From contig NZ_PIPT01000001.1 in the NCBI RefSeq assembly GCF_003987395.1, positions 434,001-498,000 on the forward strand: DNA of 64,000 bases. The letters run 5' to 3'. The notes beneath the pieces were generated by a model that worked only from the letters and a program-made list of their open reading frames with translations, was not told where the DNA came from and made no database searches. This document shows, one piece after another, positions 32,126 through 40,753 of this stretch. Every line of letters starts with the position of its first letter. Within the stretch, counting starts at the first letter, position 1. The stretch comes from Pseudidiomarina aquimaris (GTDB lineage: Bacteria; Pseudomonadota; Gammaproteobacteria; Enterobacterales; Alteromonadaceae). The position numbers and the translations under genes are program-made.

Positions 32126-32389
32126 ACGCCGACACCGGGCAAACGCGGCAGCATCCGTCCAGCTGCCGCAGCACAACCACCAACGCGAGGCTAAACGTTG
32201 CTCCCCTAACTGCACACGCGTGAAATAAAAAGCGACCAGCCAAGGTGTGACAAAGACCCAGCGCGGCTCAGATAACGTTAGCAACCGATGCCGGCCAAGT
32301 GAATTTACAGTTTTAGTGCGCTCATCTACTGCCCATACCTGCGCGGGCATTCGCAACCAGCGCCACGGCTGTTGACAGCAGAGCCACAC
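32093..32389 (-). CDS. YgfX/CptA-like short ORF, apparently lacking the membrane hairpin
   Basis: Immediately after sdhE, in the place of ygfX, is a 98-residue frame starting with GTG directly at the sdhE stop (TGA-GTG). Its C-terminal two thirds ([13 protein letters not shown]...[12 protein letters not shown]...[22 protein letters not shown]) resemble the cytoplasmic domain of E. coli YgfX, which has W-x-I-V...PW and LWLAADSMDEAEWRDLRRILL at matching places. The two membrane helices that make up the first half of YgfX (135 residues) are absent; a hydrophobic stretch ([14 protein letters not shown]) is seen only in another frame and ends at a TGA. It is either a shortened gene or a decaying one. 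It is Trp- and Cys-rich. Overlaps the end of nadB tail to tail. Function not claimed. Confidence 0.45.
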   Translation of the reverse strand: MWLCCQQPWRWLRMPAQVWAVDERTKTVNSLGRHRLLTLSEPRWVFVTPWLVAFYFTRVQLGEQRLASRWWLCCGSWTDAAAFARCRRLALFWREHRW

Positions 32390-32662
32390 TCAGACTTTTA
32401 CCCGACTCAAGATGTAGTCGACCATACCTTTGAGCTCAGCATCTTCGCATTGCTGATGCCCCATAAACCAAGCAAAAAGATCTGGGTCATCACATGTCAA
32501 TAGCCGCCGAAACGCCTCTTGCTGCTCAGCATTCAAGTCGTCATAAGCTTCTTCAACGAACGGCATAAACAGCACATCAAGCTCAAGCATCCCCCGACGG
32601 CATGCCCAACGCAGACGGTTTTTGTCACGTAATGAATCAGCGTTCTGTTGTAATTTTTCCAT
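32390..32662 (-). CDS. sdhE: FAD assembly factor SdhE
   Basis: Small cytoplasmic chaperone that promotes covalent attachment of FAD to succinate dehydrogenase (and fumarate reductase). The RGxxE motif is R23-G-M-L-E27 in WACRRGMLELDVLFMPF, and the C-terminal part has RLLTCDDPDLFAWFMGHQQCEDAEL, as in E. coli (88 residues). The ATG at 32662 (90 residues) has GGA seven bases upstream; the longer frame adds 34 non-conserved residues that run into the divergent ygfZ. The ygfY(sdhE)-ygfX order and divergent ygfZ are as in E. coli. Confidence 0.92.
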   Translation of the reverse strand: MEKLQQNADSLRDKNRLRWACRRGMLELDVLFMPFVEEAYDDLNAEQQEAFRRLLTCDDPDLFAWFMGHQQCEDAELKGMVDYILSRVKV

Positions 32663-32754
32663 AGGTTCCGACTTCGCCCCTTGTATAATAAAAAACTGTC
32701 CCCACCTATCTGTCATAGACGTTTTGACATCAACGAAAGATAACGAGGTTGATT

Positions 32755-33699
32755 GTGCTAACAACAGAGTTTACCAAAGCTCCACCGGAATACGTAACAG
32801 TTTCCCTGACTGATCATGGCGTATTACAAGTTTCCGGCTCAGATACTGAGAGTTTCCTGCAAGGCCAGTTTACCTGTGACCTCAAGCAACTCGACAGCGA
32901 ACGCTGGATCTATGGAGCCCATTGCGACAATAAAGGTAAAACCCTGAGTAATTTCTTCCTTGTGCGCGAAGGCGATGGCGTACTGTTAATTACGTCAAAA
33001 CCTGCCATGGAAGCAACCATGGCGCAATTACAGAAGTTTGGCGTCTTTAATAAGGTTGAAATCCGCGATGCTAGCGACGACTTTCAGTTGTATGGTGTGT
33101 TTGGCACGGCCGCTCCAGCGCGTTTAGCAGAGTTGCTCGATGCTTCGCTGGCAAGCGCTGACATGCCGGCGGTCAGTCGTACCGAGCATGCCTTGGTCCT
33201 AAGCCTTGGCACGCAACCCGATCAATACTTGTGCTTGCAACGCGGTGAGGCCCTCCCCACCAACTCTGAGCCAGCCTACTGGCAAGCGTTGGAAATCGAG
33301 CGTGGCCGACCGACCCTATTTTCAGGTACAATACAAGAGTTCGTACCCCAAATGCTGAACCTACAAGCCTTAGATGGCATCAGCTTTAGTAAGGGGTGTT
33401 ATATCGGCCAAGAGACGGTCGCCCGAATGAAATATTTGGGTAAACAAAAGCGTGCACTTTTCCGCTTAAGTGGTCACGGAAAGCCAGTCTCAGCAGGTGC
33501 AACTGTTGAGCAGCAGCTTGGTGAAAATTGGCGGCGTGCAGGTACGGTAATTAATGCAGTGAGCCGTGCCGACCAGCATCTTGACGTGTTAGCGGTGTTA
33601 CCGAGTGATCTCGATAGTGACACCAAACTGCGCATCAAAGATGATGACGCGAGTCTCTTGGAAATTTACCCACTGCCCTATAAATTGGATGAATCATGA
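32755..33699 (+). CDS. ygfZ: tRNA-modifying/Fe-S cluster protein YgfZ
   Basis: Folate-binding GcvT-like protein needed for some iron-sulphur enzymes, including the tRNA thiomethylase MiaB. The conserved KGCYIGQETVARMKYLG motif has its cysteine at residue 215; the N-terminal half has TDHGVLQVSGSDTESFLQGQFTCDL and GAHCDNKGKTLSNFFL. 314 residues (E. coli 326). The start is probably the GTG at 32755, with GAGG six bases upstream; a TTG two codons earlier is also possible. Its stop overlaps the start of the following SlyD-type gene (ATGA). Confidence 0.93.
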   Translation: MLTTEFTKAPPEYVTVSLTDHGVLQVSGSDTESFLQGQFTCDLKQLDSERWIYGAHCDNKGKTLSNFFLVREGDGVLLITSKPAMEATMAQLQKFGVFNKVEIRDASDDFQLYGVFGTAAPARLAELLDASLASADMPAVSRTEHALVLSLGTQPDQYLCLQRGEALPTNSEPAYWQALEIERGRPTLFSGTIQEFVPQMLNLQALDGISFSKGCYIGQETVARMKYLGKQKRALFRLSGHGKPVSAGATVEQQLGENWRRAGTVINAVSRADQHLDVLAVLPSDLDSDTKLRIKDDDASLLEIYPLPYKLDES

Positions 33700-34184
33700 C
33701 TCAAACCATTAGCCAAGACAAAGTTGTCGGTATTCACTACACTGTGAAAACCGCCGAAGGCCAAGTGCTCGACCAATCAAAAGAAGGTCAGCCTTTGCAG
33801 TTTATCTTTGGTCGCGGCATGTTAATCAAAGGCCTTGAAGACGCGTTATCTGGTAAAGCAGAAGGCGACAAGTTTACTGCCGACATCGACCCAGAAAATG
33901 CCTATGGCGAACGCCACGACGGTCTTATTCAGAGCGTGCCACGCAACTTGTTTGGTGACAACCCAGTTGAGCCAGGCATGCAATTTCGTGCCAGCACTGA
34001 CCACGGTGAACAGTCAGTGGTTATCGTTGAAGTCAACGATGACCAAGTAACAGTTGATGGCAACCACCCACTTGCGGGTGTTGCACTTAACTTTGACGTT
34101 GAAGTTGTTGAAGTTCGTGACGCGGATCCAAGCGAATTGGACCACGGCCACGTGCACGCTGATGGCAATCACAACCACGAATAA
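33696..34184 (+). CDS. FKBP-type peptidyl-prolyl isomerase, SlyD family
   Basis: Cytoplasmic prolyl cis-trans isomerase and chaperone with a metal-binding tail. FKBP half-domains (DKVVGIHYTVKTAEGQVLDQS, GRGMLIKGLEDALSGKAEGDKF) are split by the insert-in-flap domain (ENAYGERHDGLIQSVPRNLFGDNPVEPGMQF...), and VDGNHPLAGVALNFDVEVVEVRDA closes the fold. The His-rich end HGHVHADGNHNHE (about residues 148-161) is a short version of the E. coli SlyD nickel-binding tail and lacks its cysteines. 162 residues (E. coli SlyD 196). It overlaps ygfZ by 4 bases, so the two are co-expressed; a UUCG-loop terminator follows. Confidence 0.9.
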   Translation: MTQTISQDKVVGIHYTVKTAEGQVLDQSKEGQPLQFIFGRGMLIKGLEDALSGKAEGDKFTADIDPENAYGERHDGLIQSVPRNLFGDNPVEPGMQFRASTDHGEQSVVIVEVNDDQVTVDGNHPLAGVALNFDVEVVEVRDADPSELDHGHVHADGNHNHE

Positions 34185-34215
34185 GTCGTGCTTGTGAACT
34201 TGCTTTGAAGTAGCA

Positions 34216-34242
34216 AAAGCGCACCTTCGGGTGCGTTTTTTT
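34216..34242 (+). terminator. Rho-independent terminator after the SlyD-type gene
   Basis: Stem CGCACC / GGTGCG (34220-34225 with 34230-34235) with a TTCG tetraloop, preceded by AAAAG and followed by seven T. Ends the ygfZ-slyD transcript. Confidence 0.92.
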
Positions 34243-34311
34243 ATGCTTTGCAAATAGCCGCGAAAGCTTTACTCTAGGCCGATAAAATTGCCGCGAGAGA
34301 ACCAGCTGGTT

Positions 34312-35463
34312 ATGTCCAAACCGAACAATCCTTACCCCTACTCATCTGCCACCGCACTGGCGCAATCGCTCGGTGCCATTGATCAGGAAACCCAAGCGGT
34401 CGTGCCGCCTATTCACGTCGCCACCACTTACTTGCGTGGCAAGGACAATAGTTACCCAACCGGCAATGTTTATTCGCGCGCCGATAATCCTACCTATAAG
34501 CCAGTAGAAGCGCTGTTATGTCAGTTAGAAGCTGGTCATGAAGCCCTTCTTTTTGGCTCTGGAATGGCCGCTGCGACTGCGGTGTTTCAAGGCCTACGCC
34601 CTGGCGATCACGTACTCGCGCCACGCGTCATGTATTGGGCCCTGCGCAATTGGCTGCTCAATTTTGCCACAGACTGGGGGCTGGTGATCGAGTTTATCGA
34701 TATGACAGACGTCGAGCAGGTGGCAAAACAGCTGCAGCCGGGTAAGACCAAACTGGTGTGGCTAGAGACGCCAGGGAATCCCTTATGGAATATCTCTGAC
34801 ATCGCTGCCATTACTCGACACGCGCACGCGGCGGGTGCGCAAGTGGCAGTAGATTCTACCTGCGCTACTCCGCTTTTGACCCAGCCTTTGCAATTGGGCG
34901 CCGACATTGTGATGCACTCAGCAACCAAATACCTTAATGGTCACTCCGATGTCATTGCCGGCGCTTTGATTGGCGCCCGTGACGATACCTATTGGCAACG
35001 CATTCGTGCTGTGCGGGCGCAGAATGGCGCAGTGCCAAGTCCACACGACGCTGCGCAGCTGTTACGTGGCATGCGCACCATGCATTTGCGCGTGCGCGAA
35101 GCATGCCGTAACGCGCAGTTTATTGCTGAGCAGCTTGAACAACATCCGGCAGTCGCCGAAGTGCTCTACCCTGGCCTGCCAAGTTTTGCTGGTCATGAAA
35201 TCGCTAAGCGACAAATGACGGGTGGTTTTGGCGGTATGCTTTCGGTACGCCTCAAGGGCGGCGCAGCAGCAGCGATCCATGTTGCTGCTCATACCAAACT
35301 GTGGAAACGCGCGACTTCGCTCGGGGGCGTCGAAAGCTTAATTGAACATCGAGCGAGCATTGAAGGTGAAGGCACGCCTTGCCCTGACGATTTATTACGG
35401 ATGTCGTGCGGAATTGAAGACCAGCAAGAGTTACTCGACGACTTTTTACGAGCATTGCCGTAA
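34312..35463 (+). CDS. metC: Cys/Met metabolism PLP-dependent enzyme (probable cystathionine beta-lyase)
   Basis: PLP enzyme of the cystathionine gamma-synthase/beta-lyase family, acting in methionine or cysteine metabolism. The cofactor lysine is K206 in MHSATKYLNGHSDVIAG; other motifs are YSRADNPTYKPVEALLCQLE, FGSGMAAATAVFQGL, and VWLETPGNPLWNISDI; the C-terminal SLGGVESLIEHRAS and LLRMSCGIEDQQELLDD are typical. 383 residues from the ATG at 34312 (MSKPNNPYPYSSATAL); a TTG at 34288 would add 8 unlikely residues. MetC is the best guess, but MetB-like, MdeA-like or sulfhydrylase activity cannot be excluded by eye. Single-gene unit flanked by terminators. Confidence 0.8.
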   Translation: MSKPNNPYPYSSATALAQSLGAIDQETQAVVPPIHVATTYLRGKDNSYPTGNVYSRADNPTYKPVEALLCQLEAGHEALLFGSGMAAATAVFQGLRPGDHVLAPRVMYWALRNWLLNFATDWGLVIEFIDMTDVEQVAKQLQPGKTKLVWLETPGNPLWNISDIAAITRHAHAAGAQVAVDSTCATPLLTQPLQLGADIVMHSATKYLNGHSDVIAGALIGARDDTYWQRIRAVRAQNGAVPSPHDAAQLLRGMRTMHLRVREACRNAQFIAEQLEQHPAVAEVLYPGLPSFAGHEIAKRQMTGGFGGMLSVRLKGGAAAAIHVAAHTKLWKRATSLGGVESLIEHRASIEGEGTPCPDDLLRMSCGIEDQQELLDDFLRALP

Positions 35464-35478
35464 TCGCGAGCTAGCTCA

Positions 35479-35519
35479 TAAAAAAGCCCCGCAACCGTAT
35501 AGTTGCAGGGCTTTTTTTA
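35479..35519. terminator. Bidirectional terminator between metC and lysS
   Basis: An A-run, a stem AAAAGCCC..GCAAC / GTTGC..GGGCTTTT with one internal C-A mismatch and a short loop, and a T-run on the other side. Serves both convergent genes, metC on plus and lysS on minus. Confidence 0.88.
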
Positions 35520-35528
35520 ATGCGCGAT

Positions 35529-37043
35529 TTAGTCCTTCCGAGGACGCATGTGCGGGAACAGCAGTACATCACGAATCGATGGCGAGTCGGTCAGTAACAT
35601 TACCAGACGGTCGATACCTATACCTTCACCAGCTGTTGGTGGCAAGCCATGCTCGAGTGCGGTGATGTAATCTTCGTCAAAGAACATTGCTTCGTCATCG
35701 CCAGCTTCTTTTTGCTGTACTTGATGTTGGAAACGTTCCGCTTGGTCTTCGGCATCATTTAACTCAGAGAAGCCATTGGCGAGTTCACGGCCGCCGACGA
35801 AAAATTCAAAGCGATCGGTAACGTGCGGATCTTCGTCGTTGCGACGCGCCAACGGTGATACTTCTGCCGGATAAGCAGTAATAAAGGTTGGCTGAATAAG
35901 TTTATGCTCAGCAACTTCTTCAAAAATTTCGATTTGTACCTTGCCTAAACCCCAATTTGGTTTGACTTGAATGCCAATACTTTCTGCCAATTTGGTTGCT
36001 GCTTCAAGGGTACTCAACTGTTCTTCAGTAGCGTCAGGAAGGTGCTGCAAAATCGCTTCATTTACGGTCATACGCGCAAACGGCTGGCTAAAGTCGTAAT
36101 CAACGCCTTCGCTTACGAAAGTGCTAGAGCCCAGAATTTCTTCAGTCATACCGCGCAACATGTCTTCGGTCAAATCCATCAAGTCACGGTAATCCGCATA
36201 GGCCCAATAGAACTCAAGCATAGTGAACTCTGGATTGTGCCGGGTGGAAAGACCTTCGTTACGGAAGTTACGGTTAATCTCGAATACTTTCTCAAAGCCG
36301 CCGACAACAAGACGCTTGAGGTAAAGCTCTGGAGCGATTCGTAGGTACAATTCCATATCCAGTGCATTGTGATGGGTGACAAACGGACGCGCCGCAGCAC
36401 CGCCTGGAATGGTTTGCATCATCGGCGTCTCGACTTCAAGGAATTGCTTCGCGGCAAGGTAGCGACGAATATAGTCGACGACTTTAGAGCGAACGATAAA
36501 GGTACGACGTGAGTCATCGTTGGTAATCAGGTCGAGATAACGCTGACGGTAGCGAGTCTCCTGATCAGCCAAACCATGAAATTTATCCGGTAACGGACGC
36601 AATGCTTTGGTCAACAAGCGCACATCGTCCACCTGGACGCTCAATTCGCCTGTGCCGGTAATAAACAACGTACCGGTAGCACCAACGATGTCACCTAGAT
36701 CCCATTTCTTGAACTCTTGGTTGTAGAAACCTTCTGGCAAATTATCCCGGGCGACATAAAGCTGGATGCTTCCGCTCATGTCTTTAATCGTCGCAAAGCT
36801 TGCTTTACCCATAATGCGGCGCGTCATCATACGCCCCGCTACTGAGACACGAATGCCCTTTTCAGCCAATGCTTCTTTTTCAACGTCGTCATACTCAGCA
36901 TGCAAGTCAGCCGCTAAATCTTCCCGACGAAAGTCATTTGGGAACGCCACACCGCGCTCACGCAAGGCCTTTAATTTCGCCTTTCGTTGTGCAATTTGTT
37001 CATTTACATCAACGACTTCGGTGTTTTGCGTGTTTTCTGCCAT
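35529..37043 (-). CDS. lysS: Lysyl-tRNA synthetase (class II)
   Basis: Charges tRNA-Lys. N-terminal OB anticodon-binding domain (about residues 65-150, [26 protein letters not shown]), then the class II core: motif 1 region ([21 protein letters not shown]), motif 2 ([20 protein letters not shown]) and motif 3 ([29 protein letters not shown]). 504 residues. It starts 13 bases after the prfB stop; the prfB-lysS pair is widely conserved. ATG preceded by AGGAACC. Confidence 0.97.
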   Translation of the reverse strand: MAENTQNTEVVDVNEQIAQRKAKLKALRERGVAFPNDFRREDLAADLHAEYDDVEKEALAEKGIRVSVAGRMMTRRIMGKASFATIKDMSGSIQLYVARDNLPEGFYNQEFKKWDLGDIVGATGTLFITGTGELSVQVDDVRLLTKALRPLPDKFHGLADQETRYRQRYLDLITNDDSRRTFIVRSKVVDYIRRYLAAKQFLEVETPMMQTIPGGAAARPFVTHHNALDMELYLRIAPELYLKRLVVGGFEKVFEINRNFRNEGLSTRHNPEFTMLEFYWAYADYRDLMDLTEDMLRGMTEEILGSSTFVSEGVDYDFSQPFARMTVNEAILQHLPDATEEQLSTLEAATKLAESIGIQVKPNWGLGKVQIEIFEEVAEHKLIQPTFITAYPAEVSPLARRNDEDPHVTDRFEFFVGGRELANGFSELNDAEDQAERFQHQVQQKEAGDDEAMFFDEDYITALEHGLPPTAGEGIGIDRLVMLLTDSPSIRDVLLFPHMRPRKD

Positions 37044-37056
37044 GGTTGGTTCCTAT

Positions 37057-38155
37057 TTACAGTCCAGATTTCAAACTTGCTTCAATAAACGGGTCTAACG
37101 CGCCGTCCAGCACCGCTTGGGTATTACGGTTCTCGACGCCGGTGCGTAAATCTTTAATGCGGGCATCATCAAGCACATAAGAACGAATTTGGCTGCCCCA
37201 ACCAATATCCGACTTGCTGTCTTCCAGTGCTTGTTTTTCTGCTAATTGCTTCTGCAATTCCATTTCGTAGAGCTTGGCGCGTAACTGTTTCATCGCTGCG
37301 TCACGGTTTTTATGCTGCGAACGGTCACTTTGACACTGCACCACGATACCGCTTGGCTCGTGGGTGATACGAATCGCTGAGTCAGTACGGTTAACGTGCT
37401 GACCACCGGCACCTGAGGCACGGTAGGTATCAACGCGAAGATCCGCCGGATTGATCTCAATTTCAATTGAATCATCAATTTCTGGGTAGACAAACACCGA
37501 CGCAAACGATGTATGTCGACGATTTCCAGAGTCAAACGGCGACTTTCGTACTAAACGGTGCACCCCGGTCTCGGTGCGTAACCAACCGTAAGCATACTCG
37601 CCTTGAATGCGCACCGTCGCCGACTTAATGCCCGCGACTTCACCCTCAGACAATTCAGTAATTTCAGCCTTAAAGTCGTGGCTTTCCGCCCAACGCAAAT
37701 ACATGCGCAATAACATATTCGACCAATCTTGCGCCTCAGTGCCACCAGAGCCAGCTTGAATATCCAAGTAGCAATCAGAACCATCTTGTGGTCCTGAGAA
37801 CATCCGACGGAATTCTAATGTTGCGAGCTGCTGTTCTAGCTCATCGAGCTCAGCAACGGCTTCGTTGTAGGTGTCTTCGTCTTCTGCTTCGACAGCTAAG
37901 TCGACCAAACCTTCAACGTCTTCAAGGCCTTGTGCTAGCGTTTGCAGCGTTTCCACTACTTGTTCGAGACTCGCTCGCTCTTTTCCCAATGCTTGTGCGC
38001 GCTCTTGATCATCCCATACAGTTGGATCTTCAAGTTCGCGTGTAACTTCTTCTAAACGCTCAACTTTTTGAGCATAGTCAAAGATACCCCCGAAGCGCTT
38101 CGCTGCGCTCGCGCATTTCTTTTATAGCTACGTAGGTGGCATTGGTCTCGAACAT
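37057..38155 (-). CDS. prfB: Peptide chain release factor 2 (programmed +1 frameshift)
   Basis: RF2 ends translation at UGA and UAA. The gene is in two frames: 25 codons from the ATG at 38155 ([25 protein letters not shown]), an in-frame UGA at codon 26 (38078-38080), then the rest from D26 in the +1 frame. Joined length is 365 residues, as in E. coli. The anticodon-mimic SPF is at residues 205-207 ([11 protein letters not shown]) and the catalytic GGQ at 250-252 ([14 protein letters not shown]), the same numbers as E. coli. It is not a pseudogene: a functional recoding signal sits at the junction. Followed by lysS. Confidence 0.97.
38077..38092 (-). promoter_or_regulatory. RF2 autoregulatory frameshift site
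   Basis: Minus-strand sequence CGG GGG TAT CTT TGA C: a Shine-Dalgarno-like GGGGG three bases before the slippery CTT, the UGA stop with a following C (poor terminator context), and the aspartate codon GAC read after slipping by +1. It differs from the E. coli site only at the first base. When RF2 is scarce, ribosomes pause at UGA and shift, giving more RF2. Confidence 0.96.
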
Positions 38156-38199
38156 AAAACGTGCTTTCATCCAAGGTTGATTTCAAAAGGGACGGCATT

Positions 38200-39921
38200 T
38201 TACCGTAAAGGCAGCAAATGCTCCACCAGCAGTTGCACATTCGTTCGTCCACGAAAATGATTCAACTGCAATTTGTAAACCAGCTGTGCTTCGCGCAGCG
38301 CTAGATCAGGCCACACATTGGTATCGACATTAAATGCAATAGCATCAAGAATGATGCCATCGCTGCTGCGTACCACCATTTTTAAGTGGTTTTTGCCGAC
38401 GATTCTTTGCTGTACCAGCTCAAAGGTGTCATCAAAAAGTGGCTCCGGAAACCCCTGTCCCCATGGGCCAAGCCGTTGCAATTGTTCGACAAAACCTTGG
38501 GTAAAACAGGAGGCATCCAGGCTGCCATCAGTGACAATCGTACGCTCGAGGGCCTCTGCTTCAAGCCACTCTTCAGCCACCGCCACTGCCGCTTGCTTGA
38601 AAGCTTCTAGGTTTTCTGGAGCAAGCGATAAACCGGCCGCCATAGCGTGCCCACCAAAACGCTCAATGAGGTTTGGCTGCAAGGTATGCACACGTTCAAG
38701 TAAATCACGCATGTGCAGTCCTGGAATCGATCGTGCGGAGCCTTTAAGCAGACCGTCATCACCTGCCGCAAAAGTGATGGTCGGGCGGTGAAACTGTTCT
38801 TTTACCCGCCCTGCGACGATTCCGACAACGCCTTGATGCCATCCCGCTTCATGGAGCACTAACAAAGGCGGTAACTGAGCTTCGGTAAGTTGCAGATCGG
38901 CCACATAACTCGCCGCACTTTCGCGCATTTCACTTTCAATCGAGCGTCGCTCGGCGTTAAGGTCATTGAGCTGCGCTGCGAGTTCAGTTGCAGTGTTAAT
39001 ATCTTCGCTTAGCAGGCATTCAATGCCAATCGCCATATCATCTAAACGCCCTGCCGCGTTAATGCGTGGCGCTAGAGCAAAACCTAGATCAGTCGCCTGT
39101 AAACGCTCGGGTTCACGCTGCGTTACTTGCAATAAAGCCTGAATCCCCGGTCGACAATGGCCGGCACGAATACGCTGCAGGCCCTGTTGTACCAGTACCC
39201 GATTGGTCCCATCTAACTTCACCACATCGGCAACGGTCCCAAGCGCAACGAGGTCAAGCCATTCAGCAAGGTTTAATTGCGCCGCATGGTGTTGCCTTTC
39301 GCGAGCTTGGGCGCGCAAGGCAAGCAACACATAGAAAGCGACGCCGACCCCAGCGATCGACTTACTCGGAAAGCCACAAGCCGGTTGATTGGGGTTAACG
39401 ATGGCATAAGCCTTGGGTAATTCTGCTCCAGCGAGGTGATGGTCAGTAATGATCACATCGAGGCCCGCGGCGTTTGCGGCATCGACTCCTGCATGACAGG
39501 AAATACCGCTATCAACAGTCAGCAGCAATTGCGCGCCCTGCTGTTGCGCGTAGCTCACAACATTGGGTGACAAACCGTAACCATCGGTAAAGCGATTGGG
39601 CACGCAATAGCTTACCTGCTGCGCTCCCATGGCGCGCAGTACAGAAACCATCAACGCCGTAGAGGTTGCACCGTCGGCATCAAAGTCACCACAAATACAA
39701 ATATGTTCCTGACGTTCAATGGCTAACCATAGGCGTTTTGCGGCACGCTCAGCGTCATGTAATTGCGCGAAGTGCGGTAAACGTTGTAGACGCAGATCAA
39801 GTTGTTCAGCTGTGGTTATCCCGCGACGCGCCAGGAGTTGACGCAAGATCCACGGCATTTCTGCCGGTAGATCACTTACATCAACTTCGGGCCGGCGCTG
39901 CAGCGTCAGCGCATCCGTCAT
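38200..39921 (-). CDS. recJ: Single-stranded-DNA-specific exonuclease RecJ
   Basis: 5'-3' exonuclease in recombination, mismatch and base-excision repair. DHH-family nuclease: metal motifs CGDFDADGATSTALM (about residues 77-91), LLTVDSGISCHAGV and VIITDHHLAGAELP; the DHHA1 domain carries GWHQGVVGIVAGRVKEQFHRPTI and IERFGGHAMAAGLSL, followed by the OB fold. 573 residues (E. coli 577). It lies 3 bases after dsbC and 44 bases before prfB, the E. coli xerD-dsbC-recJ-prfB-lysS order. Confidence 0.96.
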   Translation of the reverse strand: MTDALTLQRRPEVDVSDLPAEMPWILRQLLARRGITTAEQLDLRLQRLPHFAQLHDAERAAKRLWLAIERQEHICICGDFDADGATSTALMVSVLRAMGAQQVSYCVPNRFTDGYGLSPNVVSYAQQQGAQLLLTVDSGISCHAGVDAANAAGLDVIITDHHLAGAELPKAYAIVNPNQPACGFPSKSIAGVGVAFYVLLALRAQARERQHHAAQLNLAEWLDLVALGTVADVVKLDGTNRVLVQQGLQRIRAGHCRPGIQALLQVTQREPERLQATDLGFALAPRINAAGRLDDMAIGIECLLSEDINTATELAAQLNDLNAERRSIESEMRESAASYVADLQLTEAQLPPLLVLHEAGWHQGVVGIVAGRVKEQFHRPTITFAAGDDGLLKGSARSIPGLHMRDLLERVHTLQPNLIERFGGHAMAAGLSLAPENLEAFKQAAVAVAEEWLEAEALERTIVTDGSLDASCFTQGFVEQLQRLGPWGQGFPEPLFDDTFELVQQRIVGKNHLKMVVRSSDGIILDAIAFNVDTNVWPDLALREAQLVYKLQLNHFRGRTNVQLLVEHLLPLR

Positions 39922-39924
39922 CGC

Positions 39925-40662
39925 TTAATCCTGTTCGAGTTGAGCGGCTAAGCGTCGTGCGTCAACTAAACCAGGGATCATCTCACCCGATGGCAGGATC
40001 ATTGACGGCGTACCACGCACGCCAAATTTATTACCTAAAGCGAAGTGCTCATCGATGGGATCATCACAACTTGCGGCAGGTAGGCGCTTATCATTTTTCG
40101 CCGCATCCAGCGCCGCTTTTTGATCCGCAGAACACCAAATTGTTTTCAGTTGCTGGTAGGCACTGCCTTGCAAACCACTACGTGGCCATGCGAGATAGCG
40201 AATAGTGATGCCTCGCTCAAGGTAGCTTTCAAGGTTGTTATGTAACTGGCGGCAATAGCCACAAGTTGGGTCTGTAAAAACTGTTACGACGTATTTCTCA
40301 TTGTCAGCTTTATAAGTAATGGTTTCGTCGGCAACCGCGGCAATGTCATCTTGACGCATCTTGCGGATCACGTTTTCACTCAGATTCACCGGTTCTCCAC
40401 CCGTGATGTCGTAAATACGGCCACCAATCAGCTTCTTGCCGTCGTCTGCAACATAGATCAAACCTTGATCGGTGATCACTTCAAACACCCCAGGGATACT
40501 TGATTCTTGGGCTGATTCAACGGTGAAGCCCATTTGTTGCAAGTAGCTTTGATTAAAGCTTGCACCACTTTCGGGAGTCGTATTAGCGTTTGCCTGCGCT
40601 TCTTGCTGTGGCGAACATGCTAAAAGGCCCAGAATACTCGCGGCCAAAAGTAACTGTTTCAT
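39925..40662 (-). CDS. dsbC: Thiol:disulfide interchange protein DsbC, possibly a lipoprotein
   Basis: Periplasmic disulfide isomerase that reshuffles wrong disulfides and is kept reduced by DsbD. Thioredoxin-fold active site C134-G-Y-C137 (FTDPTCGYCRQL), the structural disulfide pair C177 and C199, cis-Pro in GVRGTPSMIL, and an N-terminal dimerisation domain (about residues 35-105). 245 residues. Odd point: the signal region MKQLLLAASILGLLAC16SPQQ ends in Leu-Leu-Ala-Cys, close to a lipobox, followed by a Q/A/N-rich linker, whereas E. coli DsbC has an ordinary Sec signal and is soluble. If lipidated, Ser at +2 predicts outer-membrane sorting. The isomerase call is firm, the lipidation is inference. 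Confidence 0.94.
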   Translation of the reverse strand: MKQLLLAASILGLLACSPQQEAQANANTTPESGASFNQSYLQQMGFTVESAQESSIPGVFEVITDQGLIYVADDGKKLIGGRIYDITGGEPVNLSENVIRKMRQDDIAAVADETITYKADNEKYVVTVFTDPTCGYCRQLHNNLESYLERGITIRYLAWPRSGLQGSAYQQLKTIWCSADQKAALDAAKNDKRLPAASCDDPIDEHFALGNKFGVRGTPSMILPSGEMIPGLVDARRLAAQLEQD

Positions 40663-40753
40663 AGAATTCTCTTATACTTCGTTGTTGTTAATAATGTTTA
40701 GCGCGTAATGTTGTCCAGTGTACCCTTAATCGCCCGTTAACGCAGCCATTTTA

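Noticed and set aside
32300-32366. 21-residue hydrophobic frame ([14 protein letters not shown]) as a small membrane protein
   Set aside because: It starts in the sdhE stop region with no separate ribosome site and ends early; more likely a remnant of ygfX or chance.
37057-37989. prfB as a truncated 310-residue gene or pseudogene with an in-frame UGA
   Set aside because: The UGA sits in an intact RF2 recoding cassette, and the upstream 25 codons match the RF2 N-terminus.
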